From assembly GCA_028023455.1 (NCBI GenBank), contig JAQFVV010006427.1:560001-624000 (forward strand): a stretch of 64,000 bases of DNA, given 5' to 3'. A program made the translations under genes and the position numbers. How positions within the stretch are numbered: position 1 is the stretch's first letter; each line of letters opens with the position of its first letter. The notes under the pieces were generated by a model. It was not told where the DNA came from. It did not search any database and was given only the letters and a program-made list of their open reading frames with translations. The stretch comes from Epiperipatus broadwayi. Its lineage: Eukaryota; Onychophora; Udeonychophora; Euonychophora; Peripatidae. Positions 1-11,277 of this stretch are shown here, piece by piece.

Positions 1-690
1 AAGCATGGCCTCTTGATCTATGATCTGTGTAGGCAGGTATTTTTGGATTTACATTGGTGTTTTACTTTAGTTTGAACTCAAAAATTGTTGCTATAAATGA
101 TTGTAGGTACATGCTTTTTGTATATTGCATTGGAAGTTAAAACTTTCCTATATGGCTCCATTAAATGCTGGAAATCTTGAACAGTATAGATGATGTGTTT
201 TTAATATATCTATAATGTAGCTTTGTGAGTCTATATCAACCACCACCATTGCGTAATTTTCTAATGTTGTGATGAGTTTGAAATTGGATTTTTTGATATT
301 CATCAAAAATTTGACTGCCAGATATCTCAAATTAGATTGGCCTGCTATTTGTAACACTATATCCCAAAGTCCATGTATTGCTAAAACTTTATAGAGTAAT
401 GTAGTGGGAAATTTATATAGTGTGAGATTTTCATTTGTAGCTGGTAATTCAATAGATCAAGGGGAATTTTTAAATGAGTTAAAGTATTCTCAGAATGGTG
501 AGTTATTAAAACTGGTACTTACTGTTTATAAAGTTCCATACTGTAATGTTTGGGGTGGGTGGGAATCAGCTCTCATCGATTTTCAGTTAAAATTATTAAT
601 AGATATTATATTTTATGTTAATTGCTTGAACGTTAGACTTGGCAGAATTGGAATATATTTTGGTTGATTTTAAAATTGTCATTTTTTATA
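1..690 (-). pseudogene. LINE ORF1 (gag) fragment, continues past left edge
   Basis: Read on the minus strand, about 357 to 148 is open and aligns with ORF1 of the LINE at 43-49 kb. The piece with YLAVKF, NYAMVVVDIDS and KTHHL matches YLAIEF, QYALVIVNPN and KNTYL there. After a stop and a frame disturbance, LPTQIIDQEAML near the window edge matches IPTQVADQEVTLF, which in LINE-B lies just before the CCHC knuckle. The order of matching blocks is the same in both. Sequence from 370 to about 690 occupies the gag N-terminal position but is too decayed to align with confidence. The element runs off the window, so its endonuclease and RT, if present, are not visible. ORF1 proteins of such LINEs bind their own RNA; this copy has several stops and is a fossil. 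Confidence 0.7.
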
Positions 691-3600
691 AGAACTGATG
701 TGGTGCCAACCATTTGGTCACCTCACTGAGTGGCCACCATTTTTTTATTTTTATCAATAAAAAATAATTGATTCTTTTGCAAACTATCTTAATTATTTTA
801 AAATGTGAATTGATACTTACTTCTATTGTTTGAAATTTGATTTCCAACTTATTATATATTACTTTTATTGCAAAGACTGCAGGTATTTGATTGCTTTTCA
901 GGTTTGAATGCAGTCATTATAACATCTTGCTAGTGATGACTAAGTTTTCTGTTGAACTACTACTACTATTACTACTGCTACTGCTGCTATTAAGTACTAT
1001 GAATTGATTTTGAATCTTTAGTTTTAGCTCATTTATTATTTTTAATGTATATAAATGTTTAATATTTTATCTGTTATTTAGATTAGAGAAATGATAAGGT
1101 AATTAAGGATCTTATTTCGGTTAATTTGATATTAAGTATGAGTAATGTTTTTAATGCAAATTATATCAAGGATTGCTCTCATTCTTTTCATGATCATAAT
1201 CACTTTTTCATATCAATTATTTACATTTTTTTTTTAAAATCTAATGAAAAACTAAAAAAATATTCATCTATAATTTAAATATTTAACTTGGAAAAATTCT
1301 TGAAATAATCCTTTTTTCAACAATATTAATTTGTAACAATGGATTTGAATATCTGTCTGTGAAGAAAGAACATTCTTCATTGTTGAGAGAAAACACATTT
1401 CCAAAGCCATAATTAAGAAACGTTAATTTATAAGGGAATTATAAAACAGCAATTTAGGCTTTGATTATTTTTCTTGCTAAATTTCTGATGCCTCTAGGTA
1501 CTAAAAACTTATTTAACAATTATCTCAACTTCAGGAAGGATTTTGGTTTACTAGTACAGAAGCTTATCATTTGTGTTCATGCTTTTTTTTCTTCAAATAG
1601 AAACTAATAAGTGCTATTATCACATCATTTACACTTAATATATAATCTTTCTGTGTTTTATGTGTTATCTCAAAAGTAATATATACTACTGTAACTAACA
1701 ATATAATAAAGAGTTTTCTACTCTTTATTCACAATCTTGCATGTTGTTCATAGAAAGATATGTGATTATTGGGCATAAATATTAATCTTCAATTTTCAGA
1801 GAATATATATAATAATAAAACAGAGATAGGTAATCATAATTCACATTCATTCCCAAAATCGCAATTTAAAATAATATTATTCATGATTATTAAGATTTTT
1901 AAACTTTATATTTACAATTTCTAATAATGTTTTCCCACTATATGGATGCATATCATAAGATATTCAGAAACAACTATGCTTTGAAATCTATTCATTGCAT
2001 TTTTTTAAGTTATATGTTCTTGAAAAGTATAGATAAATTTTGTCTTCAAACAAATCTATAAATTGTATTTTCATTACTTGCAAATGCAGGGGAGCATTAT
2101 TTAATGTGTACCAATTGCACAAATCATACTTTTTTGATTTTTTTAAATATTTAATTCATATAAATATCTAGTGGGTGGAAAATACATAAATTAAATGACA
2201 CTTTAATATTGTAGAGAATTTTTTTATTATTATTTCTTAGTTATTTGTGACCATTATAATTTTGGAAAAAATTGGATGAGTTTGATGTAAATTTTAAATT
2301 TATTTATTTTGTTGATATTATTTGAATAATCAAATTTTATGATACATTACTGTTTTTAGCACTAGCTTCAATATATTCTTTATTTATATCAGTGTTATGT
2401 TTTTGTTTTTAATTCCAAAATTTCTTAAATCGTACCACTACAAGGTTTCTAAAATCATACTGGTATGATTTAGGAAATTGGCACACTTAAATTTTATCTA
2501 GTAAAAATTATTTGATTTTTACAAAAATCATTCTTTTTTTCATAACATGAAAAATATAAAATATGATTATAGATTTAATAAAGTATGGAAAAGAAAATAG
2601 AAGTATAGTGAATAAAAAGTACAGATTCAATTAATATTAAAGACAATTTAATATTTCGAGGCAGTGTTTAAAAGACATCTTGATAGACAAAGTGAAAACA
2701 AAGCATTTTTTTCACAAAAAATGCTTAAAATTGGACAATTCCCCTAAATACGATTTTGGAATCAGCTTAATATGATTTAGGAGTTAGGTTTCCCGATTGC
2801 ATGGTTTTAAAAAATAGTTTAAAGCATATGTTTTTAAAAGAGAAAATGTTAAATGCATAAAACATCTATCTACAGACACAACATTAATTACCACTCAAAG
2901 ATATCCCAACTAATGAATAAATTAAAAAATGTTTTAAGTGGTGTACTATATAATTTGGGTAATTCTCTCTGTATATTATTTTAATTACATCTGTGTTAAC
3001 ATTAATATATATTTTATTTCGATTATAAAAATGAATGTAAAAATTAAATATTACATTAAAATATAAACAAAATATTTGAGCAGCCAAAAAATTATGGGAA
3101 AAAAAATTCTTATAGACAAAATAATTATTATCATTATTCCTTTTCCAATGTTATTTCTTTTTGTTTATTATAGTACATACTGTTTTTTTTATTTACTATA
3201 ACTCTATTTTCCTTTTTTTTTTTTTGTTTTTCTGTCGGCATGTTTGATAATTTCCCACGATTAGTCATTCAATAGACATTTCCATGTTTATCCCATACGT
3301 GGAGCAATTTTTCCGAATAGTCATTAAAATGTTTATATAATTTTATTCTAGACATATACACAAGATTTGTAACTGTCAAAATTTGTATTATAGAAAAGAT
3401 AATTTTATTGTTAGTTTTAGACATTTTTCAGGAGGAAGTTTAGTTCGTGAGGAAAACGAAAGTTCTTTCTTCTTCAGCACGACATTTTAGCTTGATATTT
3501 CTTATGTGAAATACTGCTTGTCTCTCCCTCCTCTCGTATTCTTTTTTTTTTTAATATTAGAACTTCCGAAATGGTATGGTACTATATTTAAACGCAAGCA

Positions 3601-3848
3601 ACAAGAAAACATTTTATTAATTTCTTATAAATATTTTATTTTAGAATAACAAAATAAAAATATATAAATTTATTATTATCTAGTATATATAGAAATATAT
3701 TATTATGTATATATTTTAACAAAATATTAACATATTACTACAATTTGATTTGAAGTGTAAAGTTTCTGCACCCACAATGAAGTTTTAAATACATATTTAC
3801 AACTTATTAACGAAATAAAGATATCTACAGTATATAGTTTGATAGTAT
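690..3848. other. No gene seen; AT-rich with minor repeats
   Basis: AT-rich DNA without a convincing ORF. A short imperfect CTA/CTG triplet run lies at about 958-990. A possible tRNA-derived scrap lies near 700-745 but has no clear A and B boxes. A few poly-T tracts occur around 1220 and 3210. Nothing else supportable. Confidence 0.6.
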
Positions 3849-3858
3849 AATGCCATTA

Positions 3859-3953
3859 TTTTTTTTTTATGCCAAAGCCTTAACCGGGAAGCGAACCTGG
3901 GCCAGTTGCTTGGAAGGCAGTTATGCTAACCGCTAGGCCACCAACTCTTGACA
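3859..3953 (-). mobile_element. tRNA-Gly-derived SINE, minus strand
   Basis: The reverse complement reads as a tRNA-Gly(UCC)-like gene: GGTGGCCTAGCGGTTAG in the A-box region, a CTTCCAA anticodon loop, and AGGTTCGCTTCCC as B box. A short A-run follows at its 3' side, seen as poly-T on the plus strand. The acceptor ends do not pair well (GAGTTGG against TTAAGGC), so it is not a working tRNA gene. It is flanked by a 10-bp duplication AATGCCATTA at 3849-3858 and 3954-3963, which shows it arrived by target-primed retrotransposition. It is the copy closest to the parental tRNA among six in the window. Confidence 0.85.
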
Positions 3954-3963
3954 AATGCCATTA

Positions 3964-4780
3964 ATTTATTACTACTTTTTTTGCTTTCATACATATATTC
4001 GCATATGCACATGTAATTGTTTCACATATATGTCGTCTGTTGATTATTAAAAAAAAACATTGAATATTAAAAGTTGATATGTTAATAATATAGATTCATT
4101 GTTTAAATCTTATACAGAAAAATTGTATTTTCTCTGTTATCTGGTTGGTAAATGTATGAAGGCTGTCATGTGCCAAATTCACAACCTGTCATGTTCTGAC
4201 AACCACTCTACTATTAATAAACCACAAGAATTGTCTGTAACTGTCACATATCAAATACAACAGGTAGAATATATTCAATACATTTAATTTTAATTTAGCT
4301 GTATTAATACCTTGTTGGGTATATTTCTGAACTATATCAAACAGACTGGGTTGTTCAAAACATGTTTTTTTCAGTTGTGAATTTCTCACACTTATTTATA
4401 TATTATTAAAATATTTGGTAAACATTATTTTTAATGGACTGAAACATACACACTTTGTCAGAATAATTTCAAACTGTTTTAAAAAATTTTGTTACTTTTT
4501 CTTTTTTTCCCCCTGTAGTTGTAAACTTGGTACTTTGACAACATTTGTACTTGTAAATTGGTCCTTTGACAATATCTGTAGTTGTAAAGATGGTATTTTG
4601 AAAAACTAATTGTATGTATGTTATCTAATACTGTATTTGAAATCCATTCAAAGAACACATGAGAATTGCATTACATCACACCTAACTATAATATAGTATA
4701 TCTGGCATAAATTGCGTAACATTTTTCATACTAGTAAGTGAAATATTAAATCTTCTGGTTATACACACAGAATCTCATTG
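3964..4780. other. No gene seen
   Basis: AT-rich DNA. Short ORFs on both strands have no family resemblance. A loosely repeated block reading roughly GTAGTTGTAAA near 4515-4590 occurs two or three times. Nothing else supportable. Confidence 0.5.
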
Positions 4781-5404
4781 TTTGTGGTAGTTGATGGAGG
4801 AACATTGAACTATGGAATTGACAATGAAGTGATTAATGAGGAGGTGGCTGCTAAAGAGCAATGTCCTATGTCAGCATTGCAATGAACAGTGTACAGTGGT
4901 GAAATATACTGAAGGCACAAATGGTATTATATGGCAATGCAGATTATGTTGACATTGTATATCCATCAGACATGGTTTTTTTCCAGAAATCATCTATTCC
5001 TACAAATCCTTATGCTTGTAGTCTTCTATTAGGCAAATAATTTACTGCAAGATTACATTGTTCATGAGACAATGTAAGTGCCTGAGTTATCATAGACTGA
5101 GCAAATTTTTGCAGAGATGAATGTACAAGATACTTTGAGAAAAATCTATTGCAGCTCAGTAGATTTGACAATGATGGAGTGCCACTAATTGAAGAAGTTG
5201 GCAAGATTAAATATTTTCATAGAAAATAGCATTGAGGAGAATATCAAAGTCATTGGGTGTTTGGTGGCATAGAGAGGAGACTGATAAAATGTTCCATAAC
5301 AGATGGCTGCTACTCTTGAACCTCTTATACAAAAATACATTTTTCCAGAAACCCACATCATTACAGATGTGTGGGCTGCATGCAATAACCTAGGCAGAAT
5401 TTAT
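4780..5404 (+). pseudogene. Merlin (ISXO2/IS1016-like) DDE transposase remnant
   Basis: Conceptual translation across frames on the plus strand gives the landmarks of Merlin transposases in the right order. First comes a zinc ribbon, LCQHCNEQC then WQCRLC, followed by SIRHGFF. Then a helical stretch, then a decayed first catalytic block (LIEEVGK where IDES is expected). Then HWVFGGIER near 5250, and after a one-base shift AATLEPLIQKYI and HIITDVWAACNNLG, which holds the second catalytic Asp. Several stops interrupt it. The TGA after RLC could have arisen from CGA, as expected from CpG decay. The third acidic residue is not visible because similarity stops near 5404, where a SINE-like unit begins. 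I see no terminal inverted repeats. It is an inactive relic. Confidence 0.75.
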
Positions 5405-5752
5405 AATAACACATACAGGGTGACTCAGTTGATTAGAATGTTATCTTAAAATTCAATTTTCAAGAATCTGAGGGTCCAGGTTAAAACCCTATGGTAGTAT
5501 TGTCACTGGTCAGGCCAGCAACACCTGAAAAAGAGAGGAGAATAATACCTCTCAAAATGCTGTGCATATATTAACTTGTTTGATATAGTTTGCTAATAGT
5601 TGAATTATAATAATAACATAGCTTATATCATGGCACATGCACTTTACAGATGGAATGATATTTATAATGAATACTCTTCTTTCCAAACATTGGAATATTT
5701 AAATAAAGTTAAATTTTTGTAAAAACATTCAATACTCATATTAGATGATGCA
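5405..5752 (+). mobile_element. SINE-like unit sharing the 3' tail of a PLE
   Basis: Begins with a tRNA-like stretch: GTGACTCAGTTGATTAGAAT as A-box region and AGGTTAAAACCC as B box. It then reads TGTCACTGGTCAGGCCAGCAACACCTGAA and a purine-rich block. It ends near AATAAAGTTA and ATTCAATACTCATATTA. The same ordered sequence lies downstream of the GIY-YIG ORF in both PLE copies at 52.7-54.7 kb, including the end block. Similarity to those copies begins abruptly at the tRNA-like 5' end, here next to Merlin sequence. This is either a SINE or a PLE copy truncated exactly at the tRNA-like head. No clear target-site duplication was found. Confidence 0.65.
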
Positions 5753-5986
5753 CAAAATGTAAAAAAACTTATAGATGCATGTGAAATGTAAGATAAAATG
5801 GCAATTTTGTACCATCAATGCCTTATTTCATCCTATCTGCAGGAATTTTTATTCAGGACCCTTTGCAAGAGTAACACCATTTTTGTGGATTTATTATATG
5901 TATTGCTGAGAACTATACATTGTAGTTTGAAATTATTCCACCAGAGCACATATATTCTGGCCCACTAAACATAATGTTTACCAAAT

Positions 5987-6228
5987 ATTTGGTTTAATTT
6001 ACATTAAATCTTAAAAAAAAAAAAATGTTAAAGCAACCAATTCAAAAACCTATTACAAAAATGAAGGCCTTATTAAAGAAATTATTACATTTGTTTATAA
6101 TGCTGTCATTCCACCATTAATAACATTTTTTTACAATGCAGTTGTTAATTAAAATCTTTTGTTTAAGTTACATTAAATCTTTAAAAAAATTGTTAAAGCA
6201 ACCAATTAAAAAATATATGGCCTTTTTA
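5987..6228. repeat. Direct repeat pair, about 70 bp each
   Basis: Two similar blocks at about 5987-6070 and 6158-6228. Both contain TTACATTAAATCTT, an A-run, TGTTAAAGCAACCAATT and a short GGCCTT segment, in the same order. The intervening sequence is not repeated. This could be a local duplication or two solo ends of an element. Confidence 0.6.
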
Positions 6229-8035
6229 AGACTGTGTACAACTAGTATTAATATCAAATCTGAAGATAAACAACGTGATTAGTTTAAATAAATATTAAAT
6301 TAAGCTTGTTGATTTTATTTTTATTGATTTTTTAAAAAAATAATCTAATGGTCATTCTTTCATTGACCATTACAATGTATTTTAAGAAAATTAATATTGT
6401 ATTACTTGAAAAAAATACAGACTTGATTTGTATTTATCTTCAATAATCAATCCTTGCATGCAATGTAACAAACATAGATCTTCAAAGGTTTGGATAAAAT
6501 TGTTAGAAACCTGTGAAACATATTCACATGTAAGTTCTTCTGCAGTTTAATATATCCTAGCCTTTAAAAAAATATACAAGTGAAAATGATGAACATATGT
6601 AGAGTATTTCTTTACTAAGAAAAGAACCAGTTTTTTTATTCCATATAACTGATTGATTATCTAAAAATGCTGCATTTTGATTATAAATCCAAAAACGTAT
6701 GCAACTAAAAATAATTTAATTACTGAGAAAATATAATACCAAAAATGAATTACTCATTCAAAAATAAATTTAATCCATTCTATTTATTTTTTTTTTTTTT
6801 GCTTTGTTTCCTGATTCCAGTAAAAACAATTTGGAATTGCTAAACTCAATATCATAAAAATCAGTTTTTGACCTGCATTTACCCAAACAGGTATGCTTGA
6901 AATTCTCAACTTTAACCATTTTTATCTAAAGCATTTTTACATATTTTTAAACCACCCTCATTTCTTTCTTCTTTGAAATCCAAATTATATTTTGTGACTA
7001 TGGTTGCTTTCTTGAAACTCAAATGTTCTCCATTTTTTGAAAATCCCAGATCAATATCTATAATGCCTTTCCATTTTAAAATTATATAATGACTGATAAA
7101 ATATTTAGTGTATTCCTATTTTATGGATATCAAAATTATAGTTTGAAAAAAAAAAAGGTTTCACTATAAATTCAGAAATCATTCTATTTAAAATAATGAC
7201 TGACCATATTAGAAAACACAAGAAAATTGCGCTGATCACCACTCATCTACCTTATTTTCAGTTTTTGGTAGGGAACTCATCACACTTTCCATTTCTAATT
7301 ACTTTGTGATGAATCATGAAATATATATAATCATAAATGGAATGTTTTTCCCTGAATTTACATCTACAATTTAGTATACATTCATATAATATTTATGTAT
7401 ACAGTATACATAATTAGAAAATCTAGAATCATATAGCATATTTGCAGAAGTATAAATAATTTGCATATAGAACTTAACACTGATAATATAAAATTTTAAA
7501 AAGAATATTGAAAAATAATATGCATTTGTGAAATCCTATAAAAATGTTAATAATAGCATAAAATAAAAAATGCACCAACAATAACAATAATTGCAAGTAT
7601 AGAACTGTCATCAGTATACTATAAATTTAGAAGCTAAAAGATGAAGTTCTTGATTTTGATCCCTTTTTCATGAAGCCAAACTATATTCTTTCAATGCCCC
7701 ATTTAATAAAAATGAAAAACAAATTCTGAGCTAGTATAAAGCCTTATTCAATACCAGTTTTCATTTCAAATTTCTCAAATTATGTCAGTAATAAAATTTT
7801 ATCTTAAAACTATCCTGTAGAATTTGCTTAAAGTGATTAATTTTTCATGAACAATCAGATAATTTTAATCATTAGAACAAACTTTTATGATTAAATGACT
7901 TATACTCTTTTTAAAATATTTATTCAGGTTAATGTTATACAAGTAGATGAAAGTTGTTGTGATACATGATATTCCTTATTTATGTGTAAAGTGTTGACAT
8001 TAAAACTAGTAAATAATTTTGTTTAAACAGACTTA
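6229..8035. other. No gene seen
   Basis: AT-rich DNA with homopolymer runs (for example poly-T near 6790 and poly-A near 7145). No ORF over 60 codons and no recognisable motif up to the 3' end of the LINE that follows. Confidence 0.6.
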
Positions 8036-8353
8036 ATAAGTGTGTTTTAGTTTGTTGGACTATTAATGGTCCTTTTGTTTTTTTCTTGCTTTATGGGATT
8101 ATTTAGACTTCGAATAAGATCCAGGTGTCTTTGTGTGGTTTGGTGAGGCCATGACTTCATCGCTTTTCTTTAGTTTTTTCATTGTATTTAGAAAGAATTT
8201 TGTTGAGGGAAGATTTTGTGGCATCTCATCAGCCATTAGGCCATTGTGAGGAAAAGTGACAGTCTTACAATGGCAAAATTTTTGGTTTGGATACTACTCT
8301 TCAGGGATGTAATTGTGTAATAATCAATTTTTGTCTTTCATAAATGATTTTTT

Positions 8354-10252
8354 TTATGTGTTTAGGCCTGTGCATGTTCTGATTAAATGGGTAAAGGTTT
8401 CCTCATCTTTTCTGCATAGTTGATATATGGGATTTAGTTTTGTGATCCCTCTTCTGTAATTCAGGAACCAATGCATAGGCATGGATTCCATGTTAATTTT
8501 GATAGTAAGATCAAAGTATTTCAGTTCCATGTACCAGAACTTGAAGAGACTTGCTATCTTTTGATTTGTGATTGCTAGTGCTCCTCCTATTGGTGGTAAG
8601 CTCGGGAAAATGAGGGAGTAGGCATCCCAGACTTTTAATTTGTTTATGAATGCTTGCTCGGATAATTTTAGATGTTTTTTAAGGTTATTAATAATTGTGT
8701 CTAACCAGTTAATTTTAAGAGGTGGTGGATGATCTGTAGGTGGAACCGGGTTTAGAATGACATCGTATGTAGATTTACTTATCAGTTGCCTTAGAAGGCT
8801 ACGAGTCTTTTGGATTTCATAGGCTTTTATGGAATGCAAAGACATTCCATTTAGTTTTCTTGGCTGTTGCATTATTTTTATGCTGAGGTAGAATTTCTTA
8901 TCTTTCCAGAATAGTCTGGCTGCTAATGTGTTAATGTTGTTGATGAAGGCTTTGGTTAGTTTAATGATTGGAATGTAGTAGTTAATTTTAGACATAATTT
9001 TCATATTTAGGAAAGCTACCTTTCCTTGAAGCGATAGGTAGACTGTTGCAAGTTTTTTAGTTAAAATATCCATTGAGTTGATGATGGAGTGGTGTATTTC
9101 TCTGGATATTTGGATTGCAGATTTTGCAATTGCAAACCCAAGAAAGTTTTGTGGTTGAGCGGTGTATTTAGAATGGATTTTTGTACCTGAATAAATTTTC
9201 CATGTGGCTGATTTTAGATTGTTTGTTTCAAGACCTGAGGCTTGGTGGAACTGGTCTAGAATATTATATAGTTTTGGGAGCAGTTTTGAGGAAAGAAGGA
9301 AGATAAGAATATCATTCATGTATGCAACAGTGTTGATGATTTTGTATAGTCTGTGGCAGTAGATTCCTGGAAGTTCAAGTTCAATTTTCTTTAGGAGAGG
9401 GTCTATATATACCATGAATAATAGGCCACTGAGGGGGGATCCTTGGGGGATGGAAAGATCTGGTTTAAATAGCTGGGATAGTTTCCCATTTAGTGAAATG
9501 GAAATTTCTCTATTGTTTAGCAGGTTTTGTATTATATTTATTATGGGTGCTGGAATGTCCAAGTCTTCAAGAAGATCCATTAGTGTATTTATTCGAACTG
9601 AGTCAAATGCTGAGCTGATATCTAGCTGTACAGCAATTGGTTTAGACTTTCTTGATAATCTGATTTCATCTATAAGAGTTCAGACTATGCTTATAGCTGC
9701 CATTGCAGAGGACCCTTTTCGAGAAAATTGGAATGCTGTGGTTTGTGCTAGAATTTTTTCTTGTATGTTGTCCTTTATTATGGATTCCATCACTTTGATC
9801 AGCAATGGAGTCATTGATATTGGTCTGATGTTTAAAAGATCATCAGTCTCATTATGTTTTTTTTTAAATGGGACCAGTCCTATGTGGTATAGGTTAGGGA
9901 TAACTCTTCTGCCTTCTGCTAGATGATTGAGCATGTTCTTAATTATAGGGACTGAGAAATGGCTAAGGTGGGTCAGTAGAAATTTAGGTATACCATGAAT
10001 TCCTGGGTGGGTATTATCAGGCATGAAATTAAGCTTTGCTAAAATCATTGCTTCTGTAATGTGTTCCAAATGAGTGCTAAACTCTCTTTCGTTGTTTTGC
10101 AAGTATTGTATTGGATCTTGCAGCTTTTGTTGAAAATTTTTTTTTATTTTTTTGATCATTGGTGATCCCAGGTAAGATGAGCCATTTGTATTGATTTGAG
10201 AGGGGATGAGTTGTTTTTTTGAGCCCCCAGTGCCCATCTTAGATAGCCTCAT
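8354..10252 (-). pseudogene. LINE-A ORF2, reverse transcriptase and C-terminal part
   Basis: One frame is open over about 630 codons except for a single TGA at about 9677. RT landmarks run in order: HPGIHGIPKF (finger region), KVMESIIKD, VQLDISSAFDS (motif A with the first catalytic Asp), SIPQGSPLSGLLF (motif B), AYMNDILIF (motif C) and NFLGF. Motif C normally reads YxDD; here the first Asp is Asn (codon 9314-9316), which should abolish catalysis. Near the C-terminus, LCRKDEETFTHLIRTC keeps one Cys, the His and the last Cys of the CX2CX8HX4C pattern seen in LINE-B, but Tyr replaces the first Cys. The reading ends near 8354 where homologues continue. Both single-site lesions look like ordinary decay. 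Confidence 0.9.
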
Positions 10253-10271
10253 GTCCAGAAGTGCTGTCCTT

Positions 10272-10484
10272 TTAGGAATATTTTAGATCTTTTATTGCTA
10301 TATATGATGCAATCTGCTTTTGCTTTATTTTGTATTGTTTCTTTAGATTCATTAAGGTTTGAACATCATTTAAGTCAATATTGTGTACTTTTATTTGTTT
10401 ACTGAGAGAGTCCAGTTCATTCATAAATGTAATTGGACCTTTTCTTTTCATTGTATGGTGAACTATGAGAGATTGTGGAACCAT
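10272..10484 (-). pseudogene. LINE-A ORF2 linker between endonuclease and RT
   Basis: A 70-codon open stretch in a different frame from the RT. It is rich in Lys and Gln (LKKQYKIKQKQIASYI) and occupies the place of the long helical linker in LINE-B (KKTYQLLTNQLREYISIKK), which it resembles in character. A frame change near 10260 separates it from the RT and another break separates it from the endonuclease. No function beyond being part of the ORF2 polyprotein. Confidence 0.6.
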
Positions 10485-10520
10485 GCTTGTTCAGTTGGTC
10501 TGTCTAAAATTTTTATTTTA

Positions 10521-11277
10521 TTAAAAGTAAATATAGGCCTCTGATAGTATTGCTTCTGTAGTTGTTTCTTTGGTGATCATTCTTACTGTTTTTTTTTGTG
10601 TAGGGTGTTTAGACCATCTGCTATATCTATTTTTATGATTAGCGCACAAATGGTCTATAAAAGGGACTGGTTCTAGTTCTGCATCTATCTGGAAATGTAT
10701 TTGTGGTGAGTATATTAATAGGTCAATTAATGATTTATGATTGTTGTTGTAGAATAAGAAGGAGTTAGGTGGGAAAAAAACCCTCTCCACTCATCATTGT
10801 GGTATTTATGAGATGGATAAATTTGTTGTTAAATTCTTTGTAACTTATGTTGAAGTCTCCTAAAATTATTGTGTGGACATTGTTGTTTGACATGATCATG
10901 TTTATGATGTTTATTATTCTTAGAAGCTTGGCTGTGTTTTTGCTTGTATACATATAGATCAAATTTAGTTGAACATCTTTTTGATACACTATGTTTAGTC
11001 ATAATATTTTTGTCTATAGGATTCTAAATCTGGATGGTGGTAAATTTTTGTTGATCATTACTCCCACTCCTTCAGCTGCAGCATAGTTGGTGGAGAATTC
11101 AACAAATCCTAAATGGTCTAACTTTTGTTTGATTTTGGTATCAGAGTTGTTATAATATTTTGTCTCATTGAGACAAAGAATGTGAGGGTTGTTAAGTTGG
11201 AACCAGTGTTCTATGGCACATACTCTTGCCATGAAATTAATCCCTCTTATGTTTATCCCAGATATCTTCACTTCCAT
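10521..11277 (-). pseudogene. LINE-A ORF2, apurinic-type endonuclease domain
   Basis: Three overlapping minus-strand pieces (11277-11014, 10989-10765, 10790-10521) form an exonuclease/endonuclease/phosphatase domain. It starts with EVKISGINIRGINFMARVC, the usual beginning of ORF2. It then has LCLNETKYY (catalytic Glu), TIILGDFNISY (catalytic Asp), and SLIDLLIYS with the IDH triad near the end, where SDH is standard and LINE-B still has SDH. This domain nicks the target DNA to prime reverse transcription. At least two frame changes break it. The ATG at 11277 is a plausible ORF2 start because strong similarity begins there and ORF1 ends just upstream in another frame. Confidence 0.85.

Noticed and set aside
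3859-3953. Functional tRNA-Gly gene
   Set aside because: Acceptor strands do not pair, and the unit has an A-tail with target duplications, so it is a SINE.
5010-5385. Two minus-strand ORFs over the Merlin region
   Set aside because: The plus strand shows the ordered Merlin motifs; the minus ORFs have none.
9414-9926. 170-codon plus-strand ORF
   Set aside because: Antisense shadow of the LINE-A RT; the minus frame carries all RT motifs.
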